This document shows positions 23,616 to 33,200 of a stretch of DNA of 64,000 nt, in pieces. A program made the position numbers and the translations under genes. Source of the stretch: Baylisascaris procyonis (lineage: Eukaryota > Nematoda > Chromadorea > Rhabditida > Ascarididae); contig JAZARR010000188.1 in NCBI GenBank assembly GCA_037389465.1, forward strand, positions 2,814,153 through 2,878,152, given 5' to 3'. The first letter of the stretch is position 1, and every line of letters starts with the position of its first letter. The notes under the pieces were generated by a model, which saw only the letters and a program-made list of their open reading frames with translations, was not told the origin of the DNA and searched no databases.

Positions 23616-23754
23616 CTTCTTCCAACTCTTTTTTATCCTATAAAAGGCGGTTGACCTCAGGATTTATGACATGAGCTTTGTAGGCAAAACATTCGAAGCT
23701 ATCCTCTGAACAGGATATTTAAAACCCTACCGCCGGATACGAAGACCTGTCCTC

Positions 23755-23827
23755 GGCCCTGTGGCCTAATGGATAAGGCGTCTGACTTCTAATCAGAAGA
23801 TTGCAGGTTCGACCCCTGCCTGGGTCA
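23755..23827 (+). tRNA. tRNA-Arg(UCU)-like, array copy 11
   Basis: TCT anticodon. Intact T arm (TTCGACC). Shared T6/T67 acceptor mismatch. Confidence 0.85.
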
Positions 23828-23966
23828 CTTCTTTCAACTCCTTTTTATCCTATAAAAGGCGGTTGACCTCAGGATTTATGACATGAGCTTTGTAGGCAAA
23901 ACATTCGAAGCTATCCTCTGAACAGGATATTTAAAACCCTACCGCCGGATATGAAAACCTGTTCTC

Positions 23967-24039
23967 GGCCCTGTGGCCTAATGGATAAGGCGTCTGACTT
24001 CTAATCAGAAGATTGCAGGTTCGAGCCCTGCCTGGGTCA
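23967..24039 (+). tRNA. tRNA-Arg(UCU)-like, array copy 12
   Basis: TCT anticodon. Canonical T arm (TTCGAGC). Shared T6/T67 acceptor mismatch. Its spacer is the GACATAAAC variant. Confidence 0.85.
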
Positions 24040-24178
24040 CTTCTTCCAACTCTTTTTTATCCTATAAAAGGCGGTTGACCTCAGGATTTATGACATAAAC
24101 TTTGTAGGGGAAACATTCAAAGCTATCCTCTGAACAGGATATTTAAAACCCTACGGCCGGATACGAAGCCCTGTACTC

Positions 24179-24251
24179 GGCCCTGTGGCCTAATGGATAA
24201 GGCGTCTGACTTCTAATCAGAAGATTGCAGGTTCGACCCCTGCCTGGGTCA
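24179..24251 (+). tRNA. tRNA-Arg(UCU)-like, array copy 13
   Basis: TCT anticodon. Intact T arm (TTCGACC). Shared T6/T67 acceptor mismatch. Leader carries CTACGGCCGG in place of CTACCGCCGG. Confidence 0.85.
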
Positions 24252-24390
24252 CTTCTTTCAACTCCTTTTTATCCTATAAAAGGCGGTTGACCTCAGGATT
24301 TATGACATGAGCTTTGTAGGCAAAACATTCGAAGCTATCCTCTGAACAGGATATTTAAAACCCTACCGCCGGATATGAAAACCTGTTCTC

Positions 24391-24463
24391 GGCCCTGTGG
24401 CCTAATGGATAAGGCGTCTGACTTCTAATCAGAAGATTGCAGGTTCGAGCCCTGCCTGGGTCA
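24391..24463 (+). tRNA. tRNA-Arg(UCU)-like, array copy 14
   Basis: TCT anticodon. Canonical T arm (TTCGAGC). Shared T6/T67 acceptor mismatch. Confidence 0.85.
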
Positions 24464-24602
24464 CTTCTTTCAACTCTTTTTTATCCTATAAAAGGCGGTT
24501 GACCTCAGGATTTATGACATAAACTTTGTAGGGGAAACATTCAAAGCTATCCTCTGAACAGGATATTTAAAACCCTACCGCCGGATACGAGGCCCTGTAC
24601 TC

Positions 24603-24675
24603 GGCCCTGTGGCCTAATGGATAAGGCGTCTGACTTCTAATCAGAAGATTGCAGGTCCGACCCCTGCCTGGGTCA
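24603..24675 (+). tRNA. tRNA-Arg(UCU)-like, array copy 15
   Basis: TCT anticodon. T loop reads TCCGACC, losing the conserved T55 and damaging the B box. Shared T6/T67 acceptor mismatch. Confidence 0.7.
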
Positions 24676-24814
24676 CTTCTTTCAACTCCTTTTTATCCTA
24701 TAAAAGGCGGTTGACCTCAGGATTTATGACATGAGCTTTGTAGGCAAAACATTCGAAGCTATCCTCTGAACAGGATATTTAAAACCCTACCGCCGGATAC
24801 GAAGACCTGTCCTC

Positions 24815-24887
24815 GGCCCTGTGGCCTAATGGATAAGGCGTCTGACTTCTAATCAGAAGATTGCAGGTTCGAGCCCTGCCTGGGTCA
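24815..24887 (+). tRNA. tRNA-Arg(UCU)-like, array copy 16
   Basis: TCT anticodon. Canonical T arm (TTCGAGC). Shared T6/T67 acceptor mismatch. Confidence 0.85.
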
Positions 24888-25026
24888 CTTCTTCCAACTC
24901 TTTTTTATCCTATAAAAGGCGGTTGACCTCAGGATTTATGACATAAACTTTGTAGGGGAAACATTCAAAGCTATCCTCTGAACAGGATATTTAAAACCCT
25001 ACCGCCGGATACGAAAACCTGTCCTC

Positions 25027-25099
25027 GGCCCTGTGGCCTAATGGATAAGGCGTCTGACTTCTAATCAGAAGATTACACGTTCGACCCCTGCCTGGGTCA
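25027..25099 (+). tRNA. tRNA-Arg(UCU)-like, array copy 17
   Basis: TCT anticodon. T stem ACACG/CCTGC with two mismatches, the same variant as copy 9. Starts the second 8-unit block. Shared T6/T67 acceptor mismatch. Confidence 0.7.
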
Positions 25100-25238
25100 C
25101 TTCTTCCAACTCTTTTTTATCCTATAAAAGGCGGTTGACCTCAGGATTTATGACATGAACTTTGTAGGCGAAACATTCAAAGCTATCCTCTGAACAGGAT
25201 ATTTAAAACCCTACCGCCGGATACGAAGCCCTGTACTC

Positions 25239-25311
25239 GGCCCTGTGGCCTAATGGATAAGGCGTCTGACTTCTAATCAGAAGATTGCAGGTTCGAGCCC
25301 TGCCTGGGTCA
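25239..25311 (+). tRNA. tRNA-Arg(UCU)-like, array copy 18
   Basis: TCT anticodon. Canonical T arm (TTCGAGC). Shared T6/T67 acceptor mismatch. Confidence 0.85.
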
Positions 25312-25450
25312 CTTCTTCCAACTCTTTTTTATCCTATAAAAGGCGGTTGACCTCAGGATTTATGACATGAGCTTTGTAGGCAAAACATTCGAAGCTATCC
25401 TCTGAACAGGATATTTAAAACCCTACCGCCGGATACGAAGACCTGTCCTC

Positions 25451-25523
25451 GGCCCTGTGGCCTAATGGATAAGGCGTCTGACTTCTAATCAGAAGATTGC
25501 AGGTTCGACCCCTGCCTGGGTCA
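25451..25523 (+). tRNA. tRNA-Arg(UCU)-like, array copy 19
   Basis: TCT anticodon. Intact T arm (TTCGACC). Shared T6/T67 acceptor mismatch. Confidence 0.85.
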
Positions 25524-25662
25524 CTTCTTTCAACTCCTTTTTATCCTATAAAAGGCGGTTGACCTCAGGATTTATGACATGAGCTTTGTAGGCAAAACAT
25601 TCGAAGCTATCCTCTGAACAGGATATTTAAAACCCTACCGCCGGATATGAAAACCTGTTCTC

Positions 25663-25735
25663 GGCCCTGTGGCCTAATGGATAAGGCGTCTGACTTCTAA
25701 TCAGAAGATTGCAGGTTCGAGCCCTGCCTGGGTCA
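25663..25735 (+). tRNA. tRNA-Arg(UCU)-like, array copy 20
   Basis: TCT anticodon. Canonical T arm (TTCGAGC). Shared T6/T67 acceptor mismatch. GACATAAAC spacer, as in copy 12. Confidence 0.85.
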
Positions 25736-25874
25736 CTTCTTCCAACTCTTTTTTATCCTATAAAAGGCGGTTGACCTCAGGATTTATGACATAAACTTTG
25801 TAGGGGAAACATTCAAAGCTATCCTCTGAACAGGATATTTAAAACCCTACGGCCGGATACGAAGCCCTGTACTC

Positions 25875-25947
25875 GGCCCTGTGGCCTAATGGATAAGGCG
25901 TCTGACTTCTAATCAGAAGATTGCAGGTTCGACCCCTGCCTGGGTCA
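25875..25947 (+). tRNA. tRNA-Arg(UCU)-like, array copy 21
   Basis: TCT anticodon. Intact T arm (TTCGACC). Shared T6/T67 acceptor mismatch. Leader CTACGGCCGG, as in copy 13. Confidence 0.85.
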
Positions 25948-26086
25948 CTTCTTTCAACTCCTTTTTATCCTATAAAAGGCGGTTGACCTCAGGATTTATG
26001 ACATGAGCTTTGTAGGCAAAACATTCGAAGCTATCCTCTGAACAGGATATTTAAAACCCTACCGCCGGATATGAAAACCTGTTCTC

Positions 26087-26159
26087 GGCCCTGTGGCCTA
26101 ATGGATAAGGCGTCTGACTTCTAATCAGAAGATTGCAGGTTCGAGCCCTGCCTGGGTCA
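26087..26159 (+). tRNA. tRNA-Arg(UCU)-like, array copy 22
   Basis: TCT anticodon. Canonical T arm (TTCGAGC). Shared T6/T67 acceptor mismatch. Differs from its partner copy 14 by one base just downstream (CTTCC against CTTTC). Confidence 0.85.
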
Positions 26160-26298
26160 CTTCTTCCAACTCTTTTTTATCCTATAAAAGGCGGTTGACC
26201 TCAGGATTTATGACATAAACTTTGTAGGGGAAACATTCAAAGCTATCCTCTGAACAGGATATTTAAAACCCTACCGCCGGATACGAGGCCCTGTACTC

Positions 26299-26371
26299 GG
26301 CCCTGTGGCCTAATGGATAAGGCGTCTGACTTCTAATCAGAAGATTGCAGGTCCGACCCCTGCCTGGGTCA
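26299..26371 (+). tRNA. tRNA-Arg(UCU)-like, array copy 23
   Basis: TCT anticodon. T loop TCCGACC (T55 lost), as in copy 15. Shared T6/T67 acceptor mismatch. Confidence 0.7.
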
Positions 26372-26510
26372 CTTCTTTCAACTCCTTTTTATCCTATAAA
26401 AGGCGGTTGACCTCAGGATTTATGACATGAGCTTTGTAGGCAAAACATTCGAAGCTATCCTCTGAACAGGATATTTAAAACCCTACCGCCGGATACGAAG
26501 ACCTGTCCTC

Positions 26511-26583
26511 GGCCCTGTGGCCTAATGGATAAGGCGTCTGACTTCTAATCAGAAGATTGCAGGTTCGAGCCCTGCCTGGGTCA
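26511..26583 (+). tRNA. tRNA-Arg(UCU)-like, array copy 24
   Basis: TCT anticodon. Canonical T arm (TTCGAGC). Shared T6/T67 acceptor mismatch. Last unit of the second 8-unit block. Confidence 0.85.
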
Positions 26584-26722
26584 CTTCTTCCAACTCTTTT
26601 TTATCCTATAAAAGGCGGTTGACCTCAGGATTTATGACATAAACTTTGTAGGGGAAACATTCAAAGCTATCCTCTGAACAGGATATTTAAAACCCTGCGG
26701 CCGGATACGAAGCCCTGTACTC

Positions 26723-26795
26723 GGCCCTGTGGCCTAATGGATAAGGCGTCTGACTTCTAATCAGAAGATTGCAGGTCCGACCCCTGCCTGGGTCA
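26723..26795 (+). tRNA. tRNA-Arg(UCU)-like, array copy 25
   Basis: TCT anticodon. T loop TCCGACC (T55 lost). Shared T6/T67 acceptor mismatch. Confidence 0.7.
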
Positions 26796-26934
26796 CTTCT
26801 TTCAACTCCTTTTTATCCTATAAAAGGCGGTTGACCTCAGGATTTATGACATGAGCTTTGTAGGCAAAACATTCGAAGCTATCCTCTGAACAGGATATTT
26901 AAAACCCTACCGCCGGATACGAAGACCTGTCCTC

Positions 26935-27007
26935 GGCCCTGTGGCCTAATGGATAAGGCGTCTGACTTCTAATCAGAAGATTGCAGGTTCGAGCCCTGCC
27001 TGGGTCG
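26935..27007 (+). tRNA. tRNA-Arg(UCU)-like, array copy 26
   Basis: TCT anticodon. Canonical T arm (TTCGAGC). Discriminator base is G where the other copies have A. Shared T6/T67 acceptor mismatch. Confidence 0.85.
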
Positions 27008-27146
27008 CTTCTTCCAACTCTTTTTTATCCTATAAAAGGCGGTTGACCTCAGGATTTATTACATGAACTTTGCAGGCGAAACATTCAAAGCTATCCTCTG
27101 AACAGGATATTTAAAACCCTACCGCCGGATACGAAGTCCTATACTC

Positions 27147-27219
27147 GGCCCTGTGGCCTAATGGATAAGGCGTCTGACTTCTAATCAGAAGATTGCAGGT
27201 TCGAGCCCTGCCTGGGTCA
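27147..27219 (+). tRNA. tRNA-Arg(UCU)-like, array copy 27
   Basis: TCT anticodon. Canonical T arm (TTCGAGC). Shared T6/T67 acceptor mismatch. The downstream spacer is replaced by unrelated sequence with no T5-T6 run close by, so termination may differ. Confidence 0.85.
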
Positions 27220-27306
27220 TTTCTTTTCGTTCCATTCCCTCGAAGGAAGGAACGGCTGACGGGTGACTGGTCTAAGCCCTTCCGCTGCACATGAAACGGC
27301 GTTCTC

Positions 27307-27379
27307 GGTTCTGTGGCGGAATGGATAAGGCGTCCGACTTGTAAGCAGAAGATTCCATGTTTGAAGCCTGCCTGATTGA
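27307..27379 (+). pseudogene. Decayed tRNA copy, right edge of array
   Basis: Begins 160 bases after copy 27, out of the 212-bp register. The 5' strand, D arm and part of the anticodon arm are recognisable. The anticodon loop reads CTTGTAA and the stem no longer pairs fully. The T arm (CATGTTTGAAGCC) and the 3' acceptor strand are degraded. It is followed by a diverged array spacer to about 27505. Likely non-functional. Confidence 0.75.
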
Positions 27380-28756
27380 CTTCCTTTAACCCCTTTTTAT
27401 GCTGTAAAATGGCGGTCGACCTCAGGATTTATGACATGAGTTTTGTAGACGAAACATTCAATTCTATTCTCTGAACCGGATACTTAAAACGCTTCCGCTG
27501 CACATGAAACATCATCGTTGGCACATCCCAGCTTCTCTGCCATTATGTTCACTTTGCATATGCATTCAGTGATTGAAAGCGTTGTTTTGCATGCGCTTAC
27601 AAGATTTCGACGTTCATTCAAGGTTTTCAGCTGCATCACCTGTGTTGTGCAAATAAATGGCGTAGAATGCCAATGGGGTTGGCAGTTTTGTGCTGTAGGA
27701 GATCCTATTTCGTTATTTAGTAGTTTATATCTATAAACTGTCATAACTTAGCTTTAATGATTTCCATGTTGTAACATATAAACAGATAGACACATACACA
27801 TGCAAATAGATATATCCATATTTGCAATCACGGGTTGTAAATTCGTTTAATTCAACCAACAAGGGGTCCTTTACCCAATATTTCAATTTTGCATCACTCA
27901 TCTTGCTCATTGAATCCTTTTACATGCGGTTTTTTACTGTTAATTTATGTTTGCAACATGTATGACAACTTGTTGCTTAGTTTTCGCTATGAGTGATTGA
28001 CAATTCGCACCTTATTTACTTTTCTTCCTTTCTTTGTGCGGTTTGCATATTTATTTTCGTCTAGTAATTATTGGCAAGTGAGGTTCTCGTTCAATATTCA
28101 ACTGTTGAAATCTCCACCATATGCACTCTTTTGGCATTTTTGTTTTGTACTCGAAAATAGCGCATAAATAAGACAATTTTATCGTATATTTGTATGTTTT
28201 TTTAGATGTTTTGTTATAATCTGCAGATAGACCTAGATAAAACATACGATAGAGATGGGCATCAAATTTATTTCCAGTTTTTTTTTACCATTTTATTGTG
28301 AATGAAATTTCTGTACGCTAAGATTTACGTAAATTTACATATTTTGCGTGTCTAAATCATCGTTTACCCGCCTAATAATCAGTGCTGAAATATGATCGCA
28401 AACGACCGGTCAAGCAGACGACTAGTCAGTCCTGAACTTGAACTCCTACCCGAGCGGTCGTTTATATAAGAGCTCTAATTGTGCGTTGTTGTGTGTTTCC
28501 GAAAATCTAAGCGGAGCTATGCGCGTATGCACATGTCTGTATGTGTCGGTCTGTGTCGTATCTTCAACTCACGAACCACGAAAAGTGAGGCAATGGAATT
28601 TTAAAAATGTAACTTTCGTTTAATATAAATTGATGTTGTTATTGCCTCTTAGTTACTGTACATCGTCACTTTATGAGTTGTTAGAAGTTATTTGTTTTGA
28701 GGATATGTTGAAGGTTGGCTTGATCTTTACAATGGTCCCTAAACTATTGTCGAGGC

Positions 28757-28809
28757 ACTCCTCCCCTCTCTCCCCCTCCTTTCCCTCAATTCCATCTCCC
28801 CTCCCCTTA
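28757..28809 (+). repeat. C/T-rich tract
   Basis: About 50 bases almost purely of C and T on the plus strand, standing out from the AT-rich surroundings. Similar tracts occur at 34025-34074 and 45209-45248. Confidence 0.85.
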
Positions 28810-29517
28810 TTTTAGGCTTAATTTCAGAAAAGACCTTACAGCATTCCGTGTTCGATATGCAATCAGGTATGTGAGCATAGGAAGCCTCATGCGTTATTAA
28901 ATAATAGCTTTATCATTGCTGTGATGAATCTCTCTTAAATATTGCCACGAAGCAATGGTTCACAGCCATTTTGGGTCATAAGATCTAAAAAAAAGAAAAC
29001 AAATAGACCGGGAGGCCTTTAAAATTATATTAACCTTTCCTGAAGTTAAACCCGCTGCCTTCAACTAACAAATCAAATGGCATTAATGTATTTCTTGGTT
29101 GCGATCGATGACGTGATCAAATTTGATTTATGGCCACATCGTCGGTCGCAACGTGAAGGTCGGATGAAGCTGGTCTTGGACTAGAGTTGGTAAGAAACCA
29201 TCGCTCGGCCAAGGCCAGGTTTAGCTCATTCCCATATAGCCTTAGGTTAAGCCCGGTACTGGTCCCAATTACAGTTACAACTCAGATCGGATGTAACTGA
29301 GAGTTCACTTTAATATGTTTAATGATTCACTCTATGTGAACTCTTCCGATCGGTTTTTTCGGAAGAAAGGTTATTATGCGTTTGATAGTGTTGCTTGTAT
29401 ACAATTTTTCTTACCGCTCAGTCAAATAAGCTGGCATTCCAAAGTTCATATATTATGGTCCTTGATAGTTTCATTGAAGCATTCATAATTTAGTTTGATT
29501 GACGTTTTTAACAATAT

Positions 29518-29985
29518 TTAATGATTCAACGGTCTTCCGATAACTGTATACCTCATGATCCTATCGTGGCCATTGTTAAAGTCACGTTCAGAATGTAGAA
29601 GTTTCCACAGGGCTACGACCTGATAGCCACCCTTGTAACGTAAAAGGATTAGCGTCACCTTTCGGTCGTAAAGAGGTGGATCCCATATTTTCGGCGTAAA
29701 CGGATTGACGTGGATTATGTTTGACGATTTAGTGCATGATGCATGGGTCCAATGAGAGTGATGGTATATTCCAATAATCACAACCATCCTTTCTGTGCCG
29801 GAAATTGCAAATTCTGCTTTGTAAGCTATAACTTGAGCAGTGGCTGCGATTTTAACAACCCAAAGTGTAGGACTAGCTATATTTGGGGTTGTATGCATCA
29901 GCAGTTTCATTTTTCGGAACGAAGTTGGAAGGGCTTTCGAATCTCGATGATGTAGGGTACAAGGCTTTGGGCGAAGGAAGGACAT
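29518..29985 (-). other. Orphan 155-codon open frame, coding status unclear
   Basis: The longest single open frame outside the telomere. The translation has a mixed, protein-like composition (for example ASPTLWVVKIAATAQVIAYK and HHSHWTHASC). I recognise no domain. There is an ATG at the start and a TAA at the end, but no obvious splice partners. A 70-codon frame is open on the other strand. GC content is locally higher than in neighbouring DNA. It may be a single-exon species-specific gene, a decayed insertion, or chance. Confidence 0.25.
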
Positions 29986-30235
29986 AGGTGAAGGTGAGGT
30001 TATGTTCAGCTAACCATTCGCGTATTTAGCACATTCCTTTCGGCATCGAATAGACCATTATTACGACCAAGCAAGGATCATTATTACTGCATATTAGACT
30101 AGTCATCCTACGACTTAGCCATCCATATGTTCAAATACGCATTTGCAGTTAGCTTTTGCGTCTGTAAAGGAATCGTTTAGCAATAACGATTAAATATTTG
30201 TGTTCAACGTTGAAGTTAATTATTTTACAGCTGAA

Positions 30236-33200
30236 ATGGATCCGGCGTTATTAAAGCAACAAGCTGCTTTCAAGCAGCGTGCTGCACGAGCTGCAGAGAT
30301 GACCAGCAAATCGTATGCATCGTCGACGTCGACTTCATCGCATACAACTTACGAGTAATAGTTTATTTATTATTTTTTTATTGTCTCTCTTATGTTGCTG
30401 CACCGAAATCTTTCAAAAACTAATCGACTGTTGTCGGAGTTCATCGATATCTTTTAAACGATCACTGCGACCAGCGATGAAGAAAGGATTTGTGGCATAA
30501 GTTGAGGTGTCATTGTTCATTTGGTGGTGGATGGAATATTACTCAGCACGGGTTTTATGTCATCAACTCTCACGAAAAAATACGAGCATAAAAGTTTATC
30601 AGAAATGCTAAAGTGTAGCGCATTTTCAATAATGTCGTATAATAAGGTTACTAATTTATGTTCCCTAACTCAAAGGGTATCAAAAGACCAGCTTTTCTAT
30701 GAGGCATTCAGAATGGAGAGCTTAAAACTGTTTGTAATGTTGAAGCGATAGGTAGACGCCGTTTTATGTCATGATATGTGCAATAGGTGCTAGTTTTTGA
30801 GGTGATGATTGTCTCCTTCAATTCCCTGGATTGGTTATGATATGATTGTTGTAAAAGTTGCTTCATTGAGCATATGCAACAGCAAACATCACATACCTTG
30901 TCTCTTATCATGCCTATGGCGGTTTTATTCATATCTTTCTTTTGATCACCTGCTTGCTTAGCCATAGTCAAGCATAGCTTGTATAATAGCGTAAAAGTTT
31001 ATCATTTACTAAACTATTTGCTTTTGATTAGCTAATATATAGTCGTCAGAGGCGATAGATGGAGTTGTATTCCGATTGTTGTCCCGATTGCAAATCTCTT
31101 TTCCTCAGGAATTTTTTTTTATTCAATTTCGGCATTCAATGAACGTGAAACTTGATGCGAAAGGTTTTTTTTTTTCTTTTAGCGCTGAAGCGAGTCGTAA
31201 GAAAAAGAAAAAGCCGACGGATCCGCAGCTTGCTGCAAAATGTAAGCGCTTTTATAAGCCGATTCAATTATGAGTTCCTTATGTGATCGTTAGTTTTTTA
31301 TCGAAATCGTGCAAGATTTTCTTGGGGGATTTCAGGGCGTTGCCTACGGCAATATGTTGTGACCGGTATGGAAGGAAAATATGAGCTTTTCGGAAGGTGT
31401 GAGTGACTTTTATTTTTTTCGAAAAGGTTTTAGGTTGTTCTGTTTGTGTGTTTCGTTATCAATTAATTATTTATAAATTTTGAGACATATCAGTCAGTAT
31501 AAATACCGTGAAATGTTGTTCTGGTGGCAACAGTTGAAGCAGTTGTATCGTACTCGTTCGTAAATGAATAGAGCATGTTTATTAGTGGCGATTTTTTGGA
31601 TTATATGCGACTAGAGTAATGTAGTGGTTATTGGAAGAATAGTGGAGGGGAGGGGAAGAGGGTGGGAAGTGGCTAGAATATTTGTGCCATATTTGTGAAA
31701 AATAAATGAATTTGAATTTAAAAAAATTGTTTTATTTCGTAGTCTATTTTATTATATTTTCATATTCTGAAATAAAGGTGTTCTCTTTTTCCATTAATCA
31801 TGAATTTATCTATGTCGTTACCTTGGATAATATTCACCAGTCGTTGAAAATTCGATTCCAGCAAATGCGATTCATTGGTTCGTCGATCGGCCGCCGATCG
31901 GTTGACACATAATCAAATAGTATAGTTTATCATCACTGATGTTGCCGATGAAGTTGATGTATTTTCAGCGTTATCGGATTTCAACTACAAAACAGCGCAA
32001 TCATCGGCCACTGCCGCAAACTTTGGGACGATGGCCAAAATTGTTGACTATATGAAGGTGGGCAAGTTTTGAGTTTTGCATTTGCTGCATGTGTTTAATA
32101 TTTTAGGAGTGAATATTCTAAGATTTTTTTTAGCGATCGCATCGGGATTTTATTTTTTTTTATGTCTTAGGGGGGGGGATTAATTCAGTTGAGAGGACTG
32201 AATGTCCCTTCCAAAAGGGCTGGAAGATTACAGATTTGAAAGCGTTTTTTTTTCGAATCTAGAACCTAGAACCTCGCTTGACGGATACTTTATAATAAGA
32301 AATATATTTTATATCATTTGGTGCTTTAAGAACTCTTAACTTATATTATTTTTTATAATGAGAATGAGCTGATAGAATTGAAAATATCATGTAGGGGGCA
32401 TATTTCAGAGGTCGGGTTTCTAGTAATTCGCAAAATTTTAGTTTTTAAAAAAATTTAAATTTTAGTAAAAATTTTAGTAAAAAAACGTATTTTTATTTTG
32501 GCTATGGCATGGTTCTAAATTGCCATAATTTTGAGGCCCATTTTTTTAAAATAAAATTTTCAAAGACATGAGAATGGTAGTTGTTTTTTTTTTTTTTTTT
32601 TTTTCAGAAACGCCATCTCACTGCACAACAATGGCCATTGAGTCTCTCAGAGATATTAGAAGAGTTGCAAGTGTACGACATCAATAAAAAATCAGAGGCA
32701 TGGCTGCAACAGGTAATTTTGTTGTGTTTTGTTCGCTTTTATTTGTTTTTTTTAGTGATATTTAAAAAAATAAATCCACAAAAATTTGCGATTCATATTT
32801 TATCTATATTTTTTTCAACGTTTTTGAACGGAATAAGATAAGTGATGTTTTTCAGTCGTTCTAATGGTTAATAAATATGCACTTTATTGAGTCAAAAGAC
32901 TTTATTATATATTTTTTTCTAAGGGAGGAGTTGAAGATTGTTATAACGGAAATTTGATGTTGATGATGCATTTGTAACCACGCAATATTCTTTTTAGGCT
33001 CATCTCATAGAACGTTTATTGAGATACAAATATAGAAAGTGAAATTATTGGCCTTTTTTCTTGCAAGTAAAAAAGTTTACAGTCACTACCATCGAATCCA
33101 CGCTTATCGGTCGACGAAAATGGGAAATTTTTATTCAAACCGCCGTATAAAGTGAAAGGAAAGAACTCATTATTGGCACTACTCAAGAAACACTACCAGG

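Larger units (their letters stand above)
21423..27505 (+). repeat. Tandem array of 212-bp tRNA-Arg(UCU) units
   Basis: Twenty-seven near-identical tRNA units start at exactly 212-bp intervals from 21635 to 27147. A decayed unit precedes them in register (21423) and another follows out of register (27307). Each unit is a 73-base tRNA-like block plus a 139-base spacer. The spacer holds, in order: a T5-T6 run about 14 bases after the tRNA (Pol III terminator type), TATAAAAG, a conserved GGTTGACCTCAGGATTTATG block, a TATCCT/AGGATA hairpin, and ACCGCCGGAT before the next tRNA. Two main spacer classes alternate: GACATGAGCTTTGTAGGC and GACATGAACTTTGTAGGCG (or its GACATAAAC..GGGG variant). This looks like recent amplification by unequal exchange. 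All units are in the same orientation. Confidence 0.97.
27506..30230. other. Intergenic, no well-supported gene
   Basis: About 2.7 kb between the tRNA array and TFIIE beta. It contains a pyrimidine-rich tract (28757-28809) and the orphan open frame at 29518-29985, listed separately. The frames at 27484-27744 (minus) and 27518-27736 (plus) overlap on opposite strands, and neither shows a motif. Confidence 0.5.

Noticed and set aside
21635..27219. CRISPR array
   Set aside because: The repeat unit is a 73-base tRNA with a conserved 139-base spacer. Spacers are not unique, the genome is a nematode, and there are no cas genes.
21635..27219. tRNA-derived SINE copies
   Set aside because: Units are in strict tandem with a fixed period and no A-tails or target-site duplications, so retroposition is not supported.
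27484..27744. Overlapping open frames on both strands just right of the tRNA array
   Set aside because: Both lack motifs and splice context; the left part is a diverged array spacer.
28829..28866. Small exon-like segment reading KRPYSIPCSICNQ between good splice sites
   Set aside because: No partner exon was found, and TFIIE beta has a proper start at 30236 with an acceptor just upstream.
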